From Eublepharis macularius (lineage: Eukaryota > Chordata > Lepidosauria > Squamata > Eublepharidae): a DNA stretch of 64,000 nucleotides. This document shows positions 11,200 through 23,954 of this stretch, piece after piece. The notes below the pieces were generated by a model that worked only from the letters and a program-made list of their open reading frames with translations, made no database searches and was not told where the DNA came from. Made by a program: the position numbers and the translations under genes. Positions within the stretch are counted from its first letter, which is position 1. Each line of letters opens with the position of its first letter. The DNA lies in contig NC_072799.1 of the NCBI RefSeq assembly GCF_028583425.1, positions 84,864,217 to 84,928,216 of the forward strand, in the 5' to 3' direction.

Positions 11200-12266
11200 G
11201 TTTCAAGAGCAATTTTTCTGGGTTCTGGTGCAGGAGATGTGAGAAAGATGCTCATTGCACGTGAACTTCTGTTCTTCCCTGTTTTGGATCCAAGCCTAAG
11301 TATGTTGTACTGCAAGTTATCAGTATGTATCAAAATAGGAACTTTTTCTTTCATTAGTCTCTTCACTTGGTTTAGACTGTGTTACCCCTGTATCCTGGCT
11401 AAGGGGAGAATTGGCTAGAGCTTCTTGATTGCTCTTGAAAATGAAACAAAATATAATCAACAGAAACCATCTCAGCAGGGTGTGTGTGTGTGTTCATTGC
11501 TAACAAACTCCTGGAGTGTTCAAATAAGATTTTTAATTAACACACTTTATTGAGGTCACAGGGAGCATCTAACTCTTGCTGTTCAGTAACACTGGGCTCT
11601 CATTTACAAACTTGTGTTGGCCTTGAGATCTCTTGTTTGTGAACGCTCTTTCTAGTGCTGTTCTGATGCTTATCTATATTTTCTGATATCGCAAGTTAGT
11701 AGATATCCCCCCTGCCTTTTTTTTTTGAATGAGTGAAAAATGAACAGATGGACCTTAAAAAGACTTAAAATGGATTCTTTTCTGTTCGGTTTCTGTTTTG
11801 CTCAAGCTGTTTGAGTGCTGCAGATCTTGAATCTCTGATACAAATACACAGAGTGTTGTACATAGAATTTATTTTTATTTAAGCACTTTTATCCTGCTTT
11901 TCTCTCCAGTGGGGACCCGAATTGACTTACATAGTGCTATTTAAATACACAGACAGAGGTAAGAAAACACACTAACAATATAAAGGGTCTCGCAGAAACA
12001 CCAGCAGATGAGAATGCAGCCAGAAGGCGAGACGGGGGCAGAAGGCAGGCCCCTGTCTGCAGTGAAGTGGGCAGAAGTGGATGTAGGAGAGGCATGGGTG
12101 CTCTCCCGCAGTGCCCCGTGGTCAATGCCGTCGTTTCAGTTTGGGTGGCAGAAGCAGTTTGGGTGGCAGTCTGGTGATTGTTCCAGGTAGACCCCAAAAA
12201 CAACAACAAGAAAAATCCCGGGGCAACACTCACTGCCAGGATGCAAGGGTGTATGCTGGGAGAGAT
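11200..12266. other. Mostly unrecognised
   Basis: The only recognisable piece is at about 11865-11945, where ttatcctgcttttctctcc and gtggggaccc match the 3' tail of a squamate SINE or LINE in minus orientation. There is a (tg)n run at about 11480. Confidence 0.4.
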
Positions 12267-12284
12267 GGGTTCCCCTTTTCCCTT
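12267..12284. repeat. Left copy of an 18-bp target duplication of the CR1
   Basis: GGGTTCCCCTTTTCCCTT recurs exactly at 13399-13416, directly beyond the other end of the CR1 copy. Confidence 0.85.
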
Positions 12285-13398
12285 CATAGAATCATAGAGT
12301 TGGAAGGGGACATACAGACCATCTAGTCCAACCCCCTGCCCAGTGCAGGATCAGCCTAAAACATCTCTGACAAGTATTCATCCAGCCTCATCTTGAAAAC
12401 TGCCAGTGAGGGGGAGCTCACCACCTCCCTAGGCAGCTGATTCCACTTTTGAACTACTCTGACCGTGAAAAAGTTTTTCCTAATATCCAGTTGGTACCTT
12501 TGTGCATGTAATTTAAGCCCATTGCTTCACGTCCTACCCTCTGCTGCCAACTGGAACAGCTCTTTGCCCTCCTCCAAATGACAGCCTTTCAAATATTTAA
12601 AGAGAGCAATCATGTCCCCCCTCAACCTCCTCCAAACTAAACATTCCCAAGGCCCTCAGCCTTTCCTCGTAGGGCTCAGTCTCCAGACCCCTGATCATCC
12701 TCGTCGCTCTCCTCTGCACCCTCTCGATTTTGTCCACATCCTTTTTGAAGTGAGGCCTCCAGAACTGCACACAATACTCCAGGTGTGGCCTGACCAAGGC
12801 AGTATAGAGAGGGGCTATGACCTCCTGCGATTTCAATGCTATGGCCCCTTTGATACAACCCAGGATTGAATTAGCCTTTTTTGCCACCACATCACACTGA
12901 CTGCTCATATTCAGTTTACAGTCCACTCTTACCCCAAGATCCCTTTCACATATACTACTGCCCAGAAGTGTACCCCCCATCCAGTATTTGTGCTTCCCAT
13001 TTTTGTGGCCCAGATGTAATACTGTGCACTTGTCTTTGTTGAATTGCATCCTATTCACTGCTGCCCACTTCTCCAGAGTATTCAGGTCTTGTTGAATTTT
13101 AATTCTATCTTCTTGGGTGTTTGCTACCGCTCCCAATTTGGTATCATCAGCAAATTTAATGAGCAGTCCTTCCACTTCTTCATCCAGATCATTGATAAAA
13201 ATATTTTAAAGTACCGGGCCCAAAACCGAGCCCTGCGGCACCCCACTGGACACCTCCCTCCAATCTGATGAAATGCCACTGACCACCACTCTTTGAGTGC
13301 GGTCCTCCAACCAGTTCCCTATCCACCAAACTGTCCTATAGTCTACTCCACAGTCTTCCAGTTTGCCCATCAGAATGTCATGGGGGACCTTATCAAAA
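12285..13398 (-). mobile_element. 5'-truncated CR1 LINE with target duplication
   Basis: On the minus strand it runs from the reverse-transcriptase part of ORF2 to the 3' end, where the plus strand reads catagaatcatagag. Length is about 1.1 kb. Both flanks carry the same 18-bp sequence, so the boundaries are exact. The coding part is nearly clean, suggesting a fairly recent insertion. Confidence 0.9.
12597..13398 (-). pseudogene. CR1 ORF2 C-terminal part (reverse transcriptase)
   Basis: The minus-strand translation starts FDKVPHDILMGKLEDCG, continues with VSSGVPQGSVLGPVL (RT motif with the conserved SGVPQGS) and, in the same frame, KFADDTKLG with the catalytic FADD box, then RPHLEYCVQFW and RRATRMIRGL near the C-terminus. 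All are CR1 hallmarks. The endonuclease and the N-terminal RT are missing through 5' truncation. One in-frame stop lies between GPVL and the FADD block (about 13203-13208). The product would polymerise cDNA at the target site; this copy is inactive. Confidence 0.9.
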
Positions 13399-13416
13399 GG
13401 GTTCCCCTTTTCCCTT

Positions 13417-13800
13417 GCTATGATGGGTGGGGGATCCTGCAAAATGGCCCCCTTCTTGTTGTCCTTCACAGCAGTCAGAAATGCATTAAGTTTCCCTAAA
13501 GTCACAGGAGTGCCATGGGGGGAGGAGGAATATGAATCCCTACCTTTTGCAACACATAGATTGCTAGGAGCAATCTTTCACCTGCAGGTCACATTCTTTC
13601 ATTATTAGGCAACTGATTTGTAGCCTGGCAATATGAACCGATGTGTTTGGGACTGGGGATGATTCAAAAGTCGGGACCATCCTCCCTCGCACCATTCCCA
13701 GACTCACCACAGACCCTGCTGGCAGGATGGCGATGGCACATCCCTGTATCAAGGCCCTGTGCTGCAACCTTGCCCAGGAGCTGCTATCTCCAAAGCAGCC
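13417..13800. other. Unrecognised stretch
   Basis: This is the continuation of the sequence into which the CR1 inserted; nothing recognised. Confidence 0.35.
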
Positions 13801-13803
13801 TCA

Positions 13804-14150
13804 GAATCTCTCTACAGGGAACATCTTACACGAGGATGCTCAAGTGTGGGGAGATGCAGTGTTAGCTGGGAAGCATAATTTCAAAAGACAGAGCCAGCAG
13901 AGATCGCTCCTCAGAGGGTTTGTTAATTTCATCTTCCCTTCCTCAAAAGTTCTGTCAATTTCACCTCCCCTTTGGGGAAGCAAAGATGAAATTAACAAAC
14001 CCTCTGAGGACCGATCTCTGCTGGTTCTATGTAAAGAGGTGAAATTGACAGCGCCTTTGGCTCTGTCTTTTTAAACTATGCTTCCCAGGTAAAAGTGTGT
14101 CTCCCTATCCTTGACAATCCTCATATAAGATGTCTCATGTAGAGAGAATC
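13804..14150. mobile_element. Palindromic MITE with GAGTCTCTCTAC ends, copy B
   Basis: The ends are GAATCTCTCTAC and GTAGAGAGAATC, with TCA at 13801-13803 and 14151-14153. Long internal arms mirror each other: gatgaaattaacaaaccctc near 13983 against gagggtttgttaatttcatc near 13914. It is non-coding. Confidence 0.85.
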
Positions 14151-14153
14151 TCA

Positions 14154-14616
14154 TTCTGGGCTGTTTTGGGTTACCTGTGAAGGCCCAGCCACATCCACTG
14201 GCAGGCAACGCTAGCCAGGTGACAGGAAGGAAGATCGGACCTAGAAAGTGTTCACACAAGGAGCCTGCATGCTTGGCCTTTGCTTTATAGGACTTGTTTC
14301 CCTTGCAAGCTGTCTTGAGAATCATCAAGGCTTTTGTGGCTTCCTGCACTGGCCTAGTAAGGGCCACAGCTGCTGGCCCAGGGAGGGTGGATATTCACAA
14401 ACTCCTCAGACTGTAGAGAAAAGGCAAGGAAGGAAAGGAGGAGGAACAAGGTGAACTCCTCCCAACTACAGATCTCAGTCTCTGCAAGCCCTGAAAGGGG
14501 GAAATGGGAGGTGTTGAAGGGTGACCCAGCTGAAAGGAGGGGAGCTGGACTCCTGGAGGCTCCACAAGGTGAAAGTGTAATAATGCTCTGTACTTGCTCA
14601 AGAACTACGTACAAGT
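14154..14616. other. Unrecognised stretch
   Basis: Nothing recognised. Confidence 0.3.
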
Positions 14617-14975
14617 AGGGTAACCAGGTCCTCTTACTCTCCTGGTGGGGGGTGGGGAGACCTGGTTCTGCTTACCTTCTTCTGCTTTCCTTTTTTCAAG
14701 TGATGTCACCACACAGGCACAGGGGCCATGCTTGCTTCACAGTAGGCCTATCTGGGTCCTCAAACGTTTGGGGCCCAAATCAGCCCACGGAGAATCTCAG
14801 GAGTGCTCCCAGGGCAGCGTGATGATGTCGGTGACCTTGTCACACTCCCCCAGCAGCACACTTGGGAGGCCCATTCCCATGCCTTCCTCCCCCACTGGCC
14901 AGGTAAGTGGAAGTGGGGGCGGAGGGCGAAAGCAGTGGATCTCCTGCTCCCTCTGGGGGAATGGAATCCCTTCAC
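14617..14975 (+). repeat. GGTTGCCAGG-type non-autonomous element
   Basis: It starts gtagggtaaccaggtcc, contains tttggggcccaaatcagccc and gtgatgatgtcggtgacctt, and ends cccctctggggg then aatggaatccc. The same order of blocks occurs at 20886-21340. It is non-coding and of unclear superfamily. Confidence 0.55.
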
Positions 14976-15015
14976 ACGAGCATAATGCAAGAAGAAAGGG
15001 TGTGGTTCATCTGTA

Positions 15016-17290
15016 GAAAAAAATGAAGAGAATGCTACTCCCTAGATGCCCATGTTTTACATTCTGCCAAAAATTCATAAGGGAGGTTACCCTCCACCGG
15101 GGAGACCCATAGCAGTGGGTAACAGCTCCTTATTGGAACCACTAGCACAATTACTCGATGGACAACTACAAATTGTGGTAATTCAATCAGCCTTGTTATT
15201 AAAGGACACTACTCTACTAATTCAAGAAATCGAGCCCTTAAGTATTCCCCAGGACTCTTTGCTTATGACATTTGATGTCGTTTCACTTTATACCTCGATA
15301 CCCTATGATGGGGCAAGATTAGTCATCGAAGAAGCCTTGGTTAAAAGAGAAGATCCTTCACCCCCCACCCCCTTTATGTTATCTCTGGCTGATTTGATAA
15401 TGGAAAAGAACTTTTTCAATATAGAGCTGATTATTTTCTTCAAATAAAAGGGGCCGCAATGGGGTGCTCTGTGGCACCTTCCATAGCGAATCTCTAAATG
15501 AACAAACTTGAGACCACCTATATATTATGCCCATTAACCAATCCATTTCATTCTGGAATTGTATATTATTGGTGCTTTATTGATGATCTTAATTTTTTCT
15601 AAACCAGAATTGGCAGAGCAGTTCACCAGCTGGCGAGATAGTCTAGATCCACATATTAAGTTCACAGGAACATATAGGTCTACTTCCATCAACTTTCTGG
15701 ACATTGTTATTCATAAGTCAGCTGATAACCATCTAGGAGTGAGACCATTTCATAAGGAACTGATAAAAATTCTTATTTACCTTACACATCTCACCATTCG
15801 TCCCATTTAAAAAACAATATACCCTATGGTCAATTCTTATGGATAAAAAAAAATTCTACAGCTAGGGCTGATTACAACAAAGGGAAAGAAATCATGACAA
15901 AACTGTTTATTCAAAGAGGATACCCAAGAGAAGTAATTTTCCGAGCCAGAAATAGGGCAGATAGAACTAATAGACCGGACTTACTTAAAAAAATCAGTCA
16001 AAGAAGACAACTACAGAATTCATTGGGCTTTAAGTTCTACTCTACGGGCCTCGCAAATTAGCAATATTATTAGAACTCATTGGCACATAGTAAACACCTC
16101 CCTGGTTGTTTCCAAACACCTATTATAGGTTATAAAGAGACTAAAAGTTTAAGGGACATATTAGTCCATGTGGACATCAAAGACTGCCACATAGAAAGGA
16201 ATAATCCTATTGGACACTTTCATTGCGGTCACTGCAGTGTATGTAGCTTAACTATGACAGGGGATACATTACCTTTACCACAACTGAGAGAAGGATTGAA
16301 ATTAAGAAGCTTCTCAACTTGTAATACACAGGGCGTAGTCTATGTGATCTTATGTCCTTGCAACAAACTCTATGTAGGTATCACTACAAGGGTGGTACGC
16401 ATCCAAATACAGGAACATCAGTCTAAAATTAGATGAAGGTTCATGGAGGCACCACTCACTGCCCATTTTCAGGATGCCCAACATAGTGAATGAGACATAA
16501 GATTCTCTGTTTTGGAAGTAGTTCGTGATAAAGAAGGCAGACTTTCTGCAAGTTGTTTACTACAAGTTGAAACCTTTTGGATCTTCACTTTAAAGACATT
16601 AGTTCCACAGGGTTTAAATGTGGATTTGGATCTATCTTGTTTCCTTTAAATATGGATAATCATTTGGAAGCTACGGTATCTTTTAATCAAATGATATAAG
16701 CGAGATGTAACAGTTAGAGCTAACGGACATTGTTTCCGGAGAAGCCCGTCCAGGTACTTCCGGTGAGAATGATAGACTCTCCACGCAAGTAAGTACAAAA
16801 AATTGTATATTAGTTAAAAATATAACAGAAAGAACAACAGAATATTAAGTATGCTTACATTTTGTCTAGATGTTATAGCTCCTGAGAAAACACAGCAAAA
16901 CAAAAGTCTGCTAGCAATTTGTCGGGCTGGGCTACTTTTAAGAAGTCACATCTTTCTGCCAGTGAGACGTTCTAGCCATCCACGTTCTTTCACGGAGATG
17001 AACTTGTTAACGTTATAGTATCAACACCTGGCTATTTTGAAATATGTTAATTGGGATATATTGATTGTATACTGAATGTACTTGAGTTTATGCAATCCAT
17101 ACTCCAAATGTTGATTCATGTATATAAATTGGAACATACTGATGGTTTGTTATGCTATTTCTAGAATTGTTTGTATTTATTAGCCATGTATAAATAACTT
17201 ATTGATGAATTATTTATGAGCTGAAATATTGTATAAATTATTCTGTATTGTATTTATTTATAGCACTTTGCACTTTTCACACAGAAGAAT
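15016..17290 (+). mobile_element. Penelope-like retroelement, broken
   Basis: Peptides typical of PLE reverse transcriptase are visible: FYILPKIHKG and PPGRPIAVG near 15055-15115, then FDVVSLYTSIPYDGA near 15270. NFLDIVIHKS near 15690 lies further on. A GIY-YIG-type endonuclease region follows (GVVYVILCPCNKLYVGIT at about 16330-16385), preceded by HFHCGHCSVC. The rest to about 17290 is a non-coding tail ending tagcactttgcacttt, as at 56475. It has several breaks and no intact gene. PLEs are reverse-transcribing elements distinct from LINEs and LTR elements. Confidence 0.85.
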
Positions 17291-20200
17291 TAGAATAAAT
17301 ATTGTTATAAAACCATTGACTTTGTGTGTTTTGGAGGGAGCTGGCTGGCTTGCTGCACTTTGATTCTCCCTTACTAGCCTCTCTTTTATAGCTATCTTTT
17401 CCCACTGACCTTCAGACAGCAAGATGGAAATGACGTCCCTCCCACCCTTGTGAAATCTCACCCATCTAATGGAAACTCCTTTTTTAAGGTTGGGGGGAAA
17501 CCCTGAACGTATTCAGATGTAAAAACATCAACTCCGAATTGGCTTTAAATGAAGTCTGGTGACACTTTAGTAATTGTTGAATCCCAGCTACAGAAATAGT
17601 AAGAGTGTATAAGGGTAGATTTGGGGAAAGGGGTGGGAACAAACTCTATCTTAGATATTCTTTTTCCAAACAGAAACAAGATTTTACATTTAAATGTTAC
17701 ATTTTTACATTGAATATTACTAGATGGTTTTACACTAGAAACTTTTGTTTGATAGGGGGATTTTTTAAAAAAATTAACTAAATAAAGCCGTATGAAGTTT
17801 CCAGCTACTAACAAGGTGGAAAAGTAAAATGATACATTGTACTGGCTCTCCTGGAGGTTGGATTTCAATAACTAAGTAGGTAATATGTAAATGTGAGTAT
17901 GTAAATGCTCCTAATTAATCTTTATGTAGCAAATGCCCTGATGAAATGAACAGGGTCATTCCACGTTGTATTGTCAGAAACAGTCAGGTATCTTAACCCT
18001 TGGGGTCATTTTGTTAAAGATTTTCTTTGAAGTCTCAAAAGGCTAAAATCTTTAATTAGTATTAATGGAAGGTTTTAATTATTCATTAAAAGGCCTGCAT
18101 AAATGTTGCTGTAGTTCAATCCTGGAGGTGTTTTCAGTCAATCTCTGATTCCAAGTACATTTCATTACTTGACTATCGAGCTTTAAATTTTAAGTACATA
18201 GAATAGATGGGCATTTCCTACCCTTTGTATACCACATAATGCACCTGGTGTTTTAACCCCACTAACAGTTGGTATAACCAAAAACGGAAAAGACACCTAA
18301 ATTAAGGACATGTTGTTGTTAATTATTGATGAAATGGTGTGTGAAGTCTTGTATAATGCAGAGACCCATGACAGTCAATGCTTTGCGCATTCTCATGGAG
18401 TTCCTTTTAGTGAAGACTTTGTGTGAGGAGTAAGAAACATGTCCCCCCCCCATACCCCACCCAGGATCAGTTTTCCACATTCAGTGTTTTACTTGACTTG
18501 GTCAAGTATAGGAGCGGAAGGAGTCAAGATCAGAATGTTGAACCAGGCAATTTTCAGTTTGTATGCCATCATTTTGCGGGTAGATATTTTTTCACACACA
18601 TACAAGGTCACACACATCTCATACTGCCTGGTTCAAAATAGCACTAAGAGTCCCATTGTGGGGCAGCATACCTGTTGGGATTTTAGCAAGTGTCCTACGT
18701 TTGGTCATGAAAGAGTTAAATTGTTGTTCTGTTTATTTAGTTTGCATAGGACCACTTAGCTGTTGAGTTAAAGATCCTGCCATAGAAAAGGGAGTCTTAT
18801 GCTTCATGAAGAGATCTAGGATCCACTATTGGGCAGCCTGTTTATTGGGGGTAATTAACTACCAACATATACTAAAGGTTTATTGCTATTTATCTCAGTT
18901 CAGTCTTCAGTCTTTATTCAATGTTAGTACTGATTGTTTTGAGTTCTAGTCTAACCATCAAGATGTAGCAGTCAGTTAGTTACTATTCTTTATTTTCTCA
19001 CCAAATGTACCCTTTATTGTAAAACACTGGCATCTGTTCTTCTTATAATCTACTTGGTATTAACATACTCTGCCAATTAAGTCCAATTACAATTAACCAG
19101 TAGAAAAGGGTTGATGAGTATAGAGAAGGCCCGAATGGTGTAGCATAAAGTTTTGTGTGGTGACTGGCATGCATGCAACCATCTACAGCCTTCTCAGAGT
19201 GGAACTTTCCCACTTTCTCCTCCTGCTGCAGTCCACTGAGGCCCTACATAAATTTTATTCCCAGGGACGGATCAGCGGATGCTCAGAAACAGCCCAAAAG
19301 GGTCTGTAGTGAGTAATGGGAATCAATGGAAATTGCTGGCCCTTTTTCTGCAAACTGTAATGTCATTCCTTCAGACAAACCACTCAACTGGGCACATGCC
19401 ACTGTAACTGCCTCTTATTGGTAGATATGTCAAAATCAAGGCAGGCATGTATCATAACCAAATGCTTCCACATATCTATTATTATCTCCCACTTTCATCT
19501 CGGGGCTTCTAAAAAATCAGAAAAATGCACGCGTCAGTTTTGATGTGGCTATGGTAGCTTGATTGGGTCATAGCTCTATGCATTTAGCAGGTTGTCAATA
19601 GAAGGCATATAATGGAAGAAGTAAATGTCAGACTTGCGAGTGATACAAGAAAGGTAACCATGTTTCAGATCAAGAACTAGAATGAAGTGTCAGACTTGAA
19701 AGTCTCGCACAAGGTAAAGAATCTAGCAATCCAGTCGCGTAACAAGAAAAGAAAGGTTTCAAACTGCTTACAATTATATTCCACAAAGAGTTCATACTGA
19801 ACAAGATAGGTATGAACCTTGCAAAGGTACAGAAGCCTGTCAGCTGAGGAAGTTCTGTTATGAATGAAAGGTTGCTGTGAAAGTAAGAGGTAATAACAAG
19901 GTATGCTAAAGAAAGCACAAAGTTGTATTTCTAAGACAGACTATAAACTCCATGTTACTTATATTGTAGCAGTATCACACTACCTCAGCAATGTGCGATG
20001 TAAAATTGCATACGAAGCATACATTTTAAAAAACTGATTTGCAGACTTGGTTTGTTATTGTTCCCTGATGCTTACCGAATGTCAACTGACCTTCTCAGGC
20101 AAGCATGTGAAATGATAATTTGAGACAAGTAGGGGAATTTTAAATAATGCATCCAAAATGGATTGTTAAAAATTCCTGGAAAAACCAAGCAAAGGTCCCC

Positions 20201-20765
20201 CCCCCTCATTTGGAAGGGGCCTTGCCTACAAATCTTTAGTTTCCTCCCTGAAGTAATCCACCATAGGTCCGCTGGGCAAGTACAGAGATTGTAACTCAAT
20301 GATGTACGGAGGCCTTCTTGCTGAGTTCATTCTTGCAGTTGTGGCACCTGCTGTGACTAAATTAGCCTCAGCTGGCCTAGTCAAGGCCTAATAACAGCAG
20401 AATGTCAAAAAGTTGCTGACGTGCTAAGCTCTTCCCTGGTTTTCTGTCCTGATAAAGCAGGTAAAAGAGGAAAAACTGCTGTTCTTTTTCCTCTATCAAA
20501 GACAATAGTCTATACCGCAGAGACCAATAACAAAAAAGGGGGGAGGATATTCAGCTGAGAGATTTTCCTTGCTTGGGGACACACTAATCTTTTAACACAG
20601 GCTGTTTCTGAGTAACTGTCACGTTAGCCATTATGGACAACAGGAAAATGAGAATCTATTCTTATTTGTGCTGAATTAGTTCACAACTTTGCTGAGCTAA
20701 ATACTGCCTTGATACTTTTCAGTCTAACCATACATGAGACTAAGGCTCATCCAATACCATCAGGT
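17291..20765. other. Unrecognised AT-rich stretch, 3.5 kb
   Basis: No known repeat, exon-like conserved frame or RNA gene was recognised on either strand. Frames are short and isolated. This is the longest stretch of apparently unique DNA in the window. Confidence 0.4.
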
Positions 20766-20769
20766 CCAC

Positions 20770-20884
20770 AGGAACACACAAGGCTACCTTATACTGACTT
20801 AGACCATTGGTCTATGAAGATCAAGACTATCTATTCTGATTGGTAGCAGCTCTTCAGGGTTTTAGGTAGCAGTCTTTCATATCA
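20770..20884 (+). repeat. Dispersed squamate repeat fragment
   Basis: caaggctaccttatactgac, then ttagaccattggtct, then cagctcttcagggtttt follow a repeat pattern common in reptile genomes. I recognise the pattern but not its exact family. Confidence 0.45.
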
Positions 20885-20885
20885 C

Positions 20886-21340
20886 CTGCTTAGGGTTGCC
20901 AGGTCCCCTTACCATCCCGGAGGAGGCTGCAGACCTGGTGCTTACTTGTATGGTCCCAGCATGCTCCACTCATGAATGTGAAGCGCACGTGGCCCTACAC
21001 CCATGTGATGATGTCACTTCCAGTGACATCACTTCCAGGTAATGTCATCATGCAGGTATAGGAGCACATGTACACTTTGCAATGAGCTAATTTGGGCCTC
21101 AAACAGGCCCAGTTTAGCCTGTTTGGGGCCCAAATTGGGCCACTGCCAAGCACGTGTGTGCTTTCAGGGTGGCACAATGACATCACTCCCTGGAGTGATG
21201 TCATTGCACTGCCCTGGGAGCATGCCTGGGAGGCCCATTCCCACACCTTTCTTGCCTGCCAGCCAGGTGAGTGGTGGCAGGGGGTGGAGGGCGAAAGCAG
21301 GGGATCCCCCACCCCACCAGGGAATGGGATCCCTACAACT
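20886..21340 (+). repeat. GGTTGCCAGG-type non-autonomous element with mirrored TGATGTCA blocks
   Basis: It begins gggttgccaggtcccc, contains gtgatgatgtcacttccag at 21005 and an inverted pair catcactccctggagtgatg at 21182, plus tttgggcctcaaacaggccc with its mirror gcctgtttggggcccaaatt, and ends near aatgggatccctac. Same plan as 14617-14975 and, reversed, 7166-7897. Confidence 0.6.
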
Positions 21341-22014
21341 GCTACAAAGCAAAGATAGGGCCTTCTTCATGCAAAACAGATCCTCTAGTCTGAGCAATGC
21401 CCCCCTCCCTTAAGTCCCCTCTAGACTTCTGCGCCCACTGCCACTTCACTTTTTGTCGTCAGCCCCACGTTTACACTGGTACTATCTTCTGGAACACACT
21501 TGTAAAATAACCCCATGCTACTTTTCTCTCTCCCTCCAACACAGAATGCAAGACTCCGGCATCAGACTGAACAAGTTTGTTTTATTTTTTTCATTTTTAT
21601 TATTTACAAATATATAGCAATATTGAACTGTATAAAGATTCCATGGCGACCTTGCATATTGTGCAGAGGTAAACCCAGGTTTGATATTGACACTTGAGGT
21701 GATCTTCGGCCAATCACACGCTCCCAAACACCACATTGTACAATACTCACATTTACAAACAAGTGAATGCGACTGCCTTTTAGATTTCTAGGCATCCATT
21801 TTAGGTGTATGCCAAACAGTTTGTGAAGTTGCTTCTATGGATTCTGCAGGAAAGATGAAGGACCAGAGACTGTGATACATCGATACATCAATACATCGAT
21901 ACTTTGAAACCCACAGTTTGTGAACCGCTGCCTGAGGGGCCTCAGTGGAGACCCAAAGGGGCAAGTTGCAACATAATTCTGTTCACCTCCATTTTACCCC
22001 CTCAAAACCTAGAG
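21341..22014. other. Unrecognised stretch
   Basis: It contains a small catcgata-type repeat at about 21879-21901; otherwise nothing recognised. Confidence 0.35.
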
Positions 22015-22130
22015 AAGTAGAAGGGTAGGTTGAGAGTGTGTGACTGGCCCAAGGTCCCCCAGCGAGCTCCCATGGTACAGTGGGTTTCCCAGATCCTAGT
22101 TCAACATTATACCACACTGGATCTCACAGG
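22015..22130 (-). mobile_element. ACA/Sauria-type SINE fragment
   Basis: tgagagtgtgtgactggccc and ccagatcctagttcaacatt, then accacactgg, are the reverse complement of the SINE's tRNA-like head and central part. Confidence 0.65.
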
Positions 22131-22589
22131 CAACAAGATTCTGTATGCTCTCACAGAAACTCTAGTTTCAGCTTGTCATAATTTTTTCTGGCAAGCAGCT
22201 AGAAACTTGTCGGAGTCAGTCCTACCAAGTCAGGAGATTGCCATGTTTTATTTAATACTGATTTGCTCAGGGATAAAAAAATCCAGATAACCCTCCACAA
22301 AATCAAGTAGGAAAGCTGACAGTACAGTTTGAAACCACTTCAAAAGACGTTTTATGGTAACCGCCTCCCTCAAATCTTTTAACTCAGGCTAGAACTTTCA
22401 TCCCAGTTGTTCCCACATATTCAGAAGCACTGAGGGCCAAACTAAATGATATGGTATCCCTGAGTTTACCCTGGGAAGAAGCCAACATTTTGTGGGAGTG
22501 AGTCCCAACTGGGGGACTCCTTTTAACTTGCCCTGGCTGTGCAAAGAAGGCAAAGTAAATTTCATAATAAATAATCTTGAGTATATGCC
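22131..22589. other. Unrecognised stretch
   Basis: Nothing recognised. Confidence 0.3.
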
Positions 22590-22850
22590 TCTAAACATGG
22601 GTCTCCGACCTTTTTGAGCCTGTGGGTGCCTTTAGAATTCTAACAATATCTTCATTCAAAAAGACATCCTGTTAAACACAATTTCTGCCTGAAATTCTGA
22701 AGAGTTACTATCTGACCTACGCAGGACCTCCTTCCATGACATTTTTCAATTAGCTCTGCCTCCTACAGCATTCATTTTGTAGTTCTGCCCACCGTTATTT
22801 CAAGCTGGCAGCCATTTTCCTTCCATCACCCCCCCCATTGAAGAGAAAAA
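22590..22850 (+). repeat. Probable non-autonomous hAT fragment
   Basis: gggtctccgacctttttgag then cctgtgggtgcctttagaat is a recurrent start of a vertebrate hAT-derived repeat (Charlie-like). The right end was not identified, so the assignment is tentative. Confidence 0.35.
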
Positions 22851-23954
22851 GTGGCCATTTATTTCTATTGTTGTGGGACCCAGTTGTTGGGGACCAGACT
22901 TGCCCTCACAATAATGAGAAAGCTTATGAATATGGCAACATCATAAGCCCCTTTCCCCATGTGTTTAAAACACAGACAAGTTGCCTAGCTAGGCAGGAAA
23001 AGGAAAAGTACTGGAATGTGAGCAGTGAGGTTGCCCCACCCCCTGGAGATGGGCAAAACCATAGAACCATAGAAAAATGGAGGTCTCCAGAACTACTTGA
23101 ATTAATCCTTTCACTATCCTTATGCTGTCTCCTATTATAGCCTTGCCCACCCACTACAGATCGTCAATCATCTTCCTCTCAGGAAGGCACAATCAATCCT
23201 TCCTAGTTTTATTGCCTCACATCAAAGATAGCGGTCCAGTCCTTTGTTCCACTCCAGGGACAACCATTAAGTCATTGTTTTTTGGCAGAAGGTGCAGTAC
23301 TGCCACAGGGTATGTTCCACAGTATAAATGGATAGCCCATTGCCTCATTCAGCTTATGTGCTTTGAACCCACTCATGTACCCTCAGACTGCATGTCTGAG
23401 CCCCTCACCCTCTTCTTGCTGTACTGGTCACTGAAGCTGCTCTTCCTTGGACACCCTCTATCTTCTGGAACTAGTAATTATAGCCCAATTCTGTAACTCT
23501 CTCTGATTTTCCTCCATTTTTCTAATTAGCTCTGTGTGTGTTGTGTGTTTTATGTGCAACCATCTGTATTATTTTAAATAAAAACTCCTTTTTGATTGAA
23601 CACCTGCTTCTTTATTGAAATAGTTCTGTAGAGGAAGGATCCTTGTATACAGAGGCATAAAAGATCCTAAGTTACCCCTCCTCTCGCTGCTTCTCCTTGT
23701 TGGTAATTCCCCCAATTTACAAGGAGACCTCATAGAGTAACACCAGCTTCCTTGAAGTCAGTTTTGAATAAATTCCTCTTTTATTAAGAGAAAGATTTGA
23801 TTAGATCTCAAAGTCATGCATTCTTACTACTGTATCACACTGTCTCTGATAGTTCTGAGAGGTTTCTCAACCCCCAGTTATGCAAAGGATAGGATATTTT
23901 CCACCCTCTGGCTCACTGCGGTCTTTTATCCTAGCTGCTAATTTCATTCCCTTC
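22851..23954. other. Unrecognised stretch
   Basis: Nothing recognised. aataaaaactcc at about 23577 may be a retroelement polyadenylation site, but no ends were found. Confidence 0.3.

Noticed and set aside
15016-17290. LINE assignment for the reverse transcriptase piece
   Set aside because: The YTSIP-type motif, the PKIHK start and the GIY-YIG-type end are Penelope traits, not LINE traits.
17930-17975. Hammerhead-like ccctgatgaaatgaacagggtc
   Set aside because: CTGATGA is present, but no stem II and GAAA follow in the right place.
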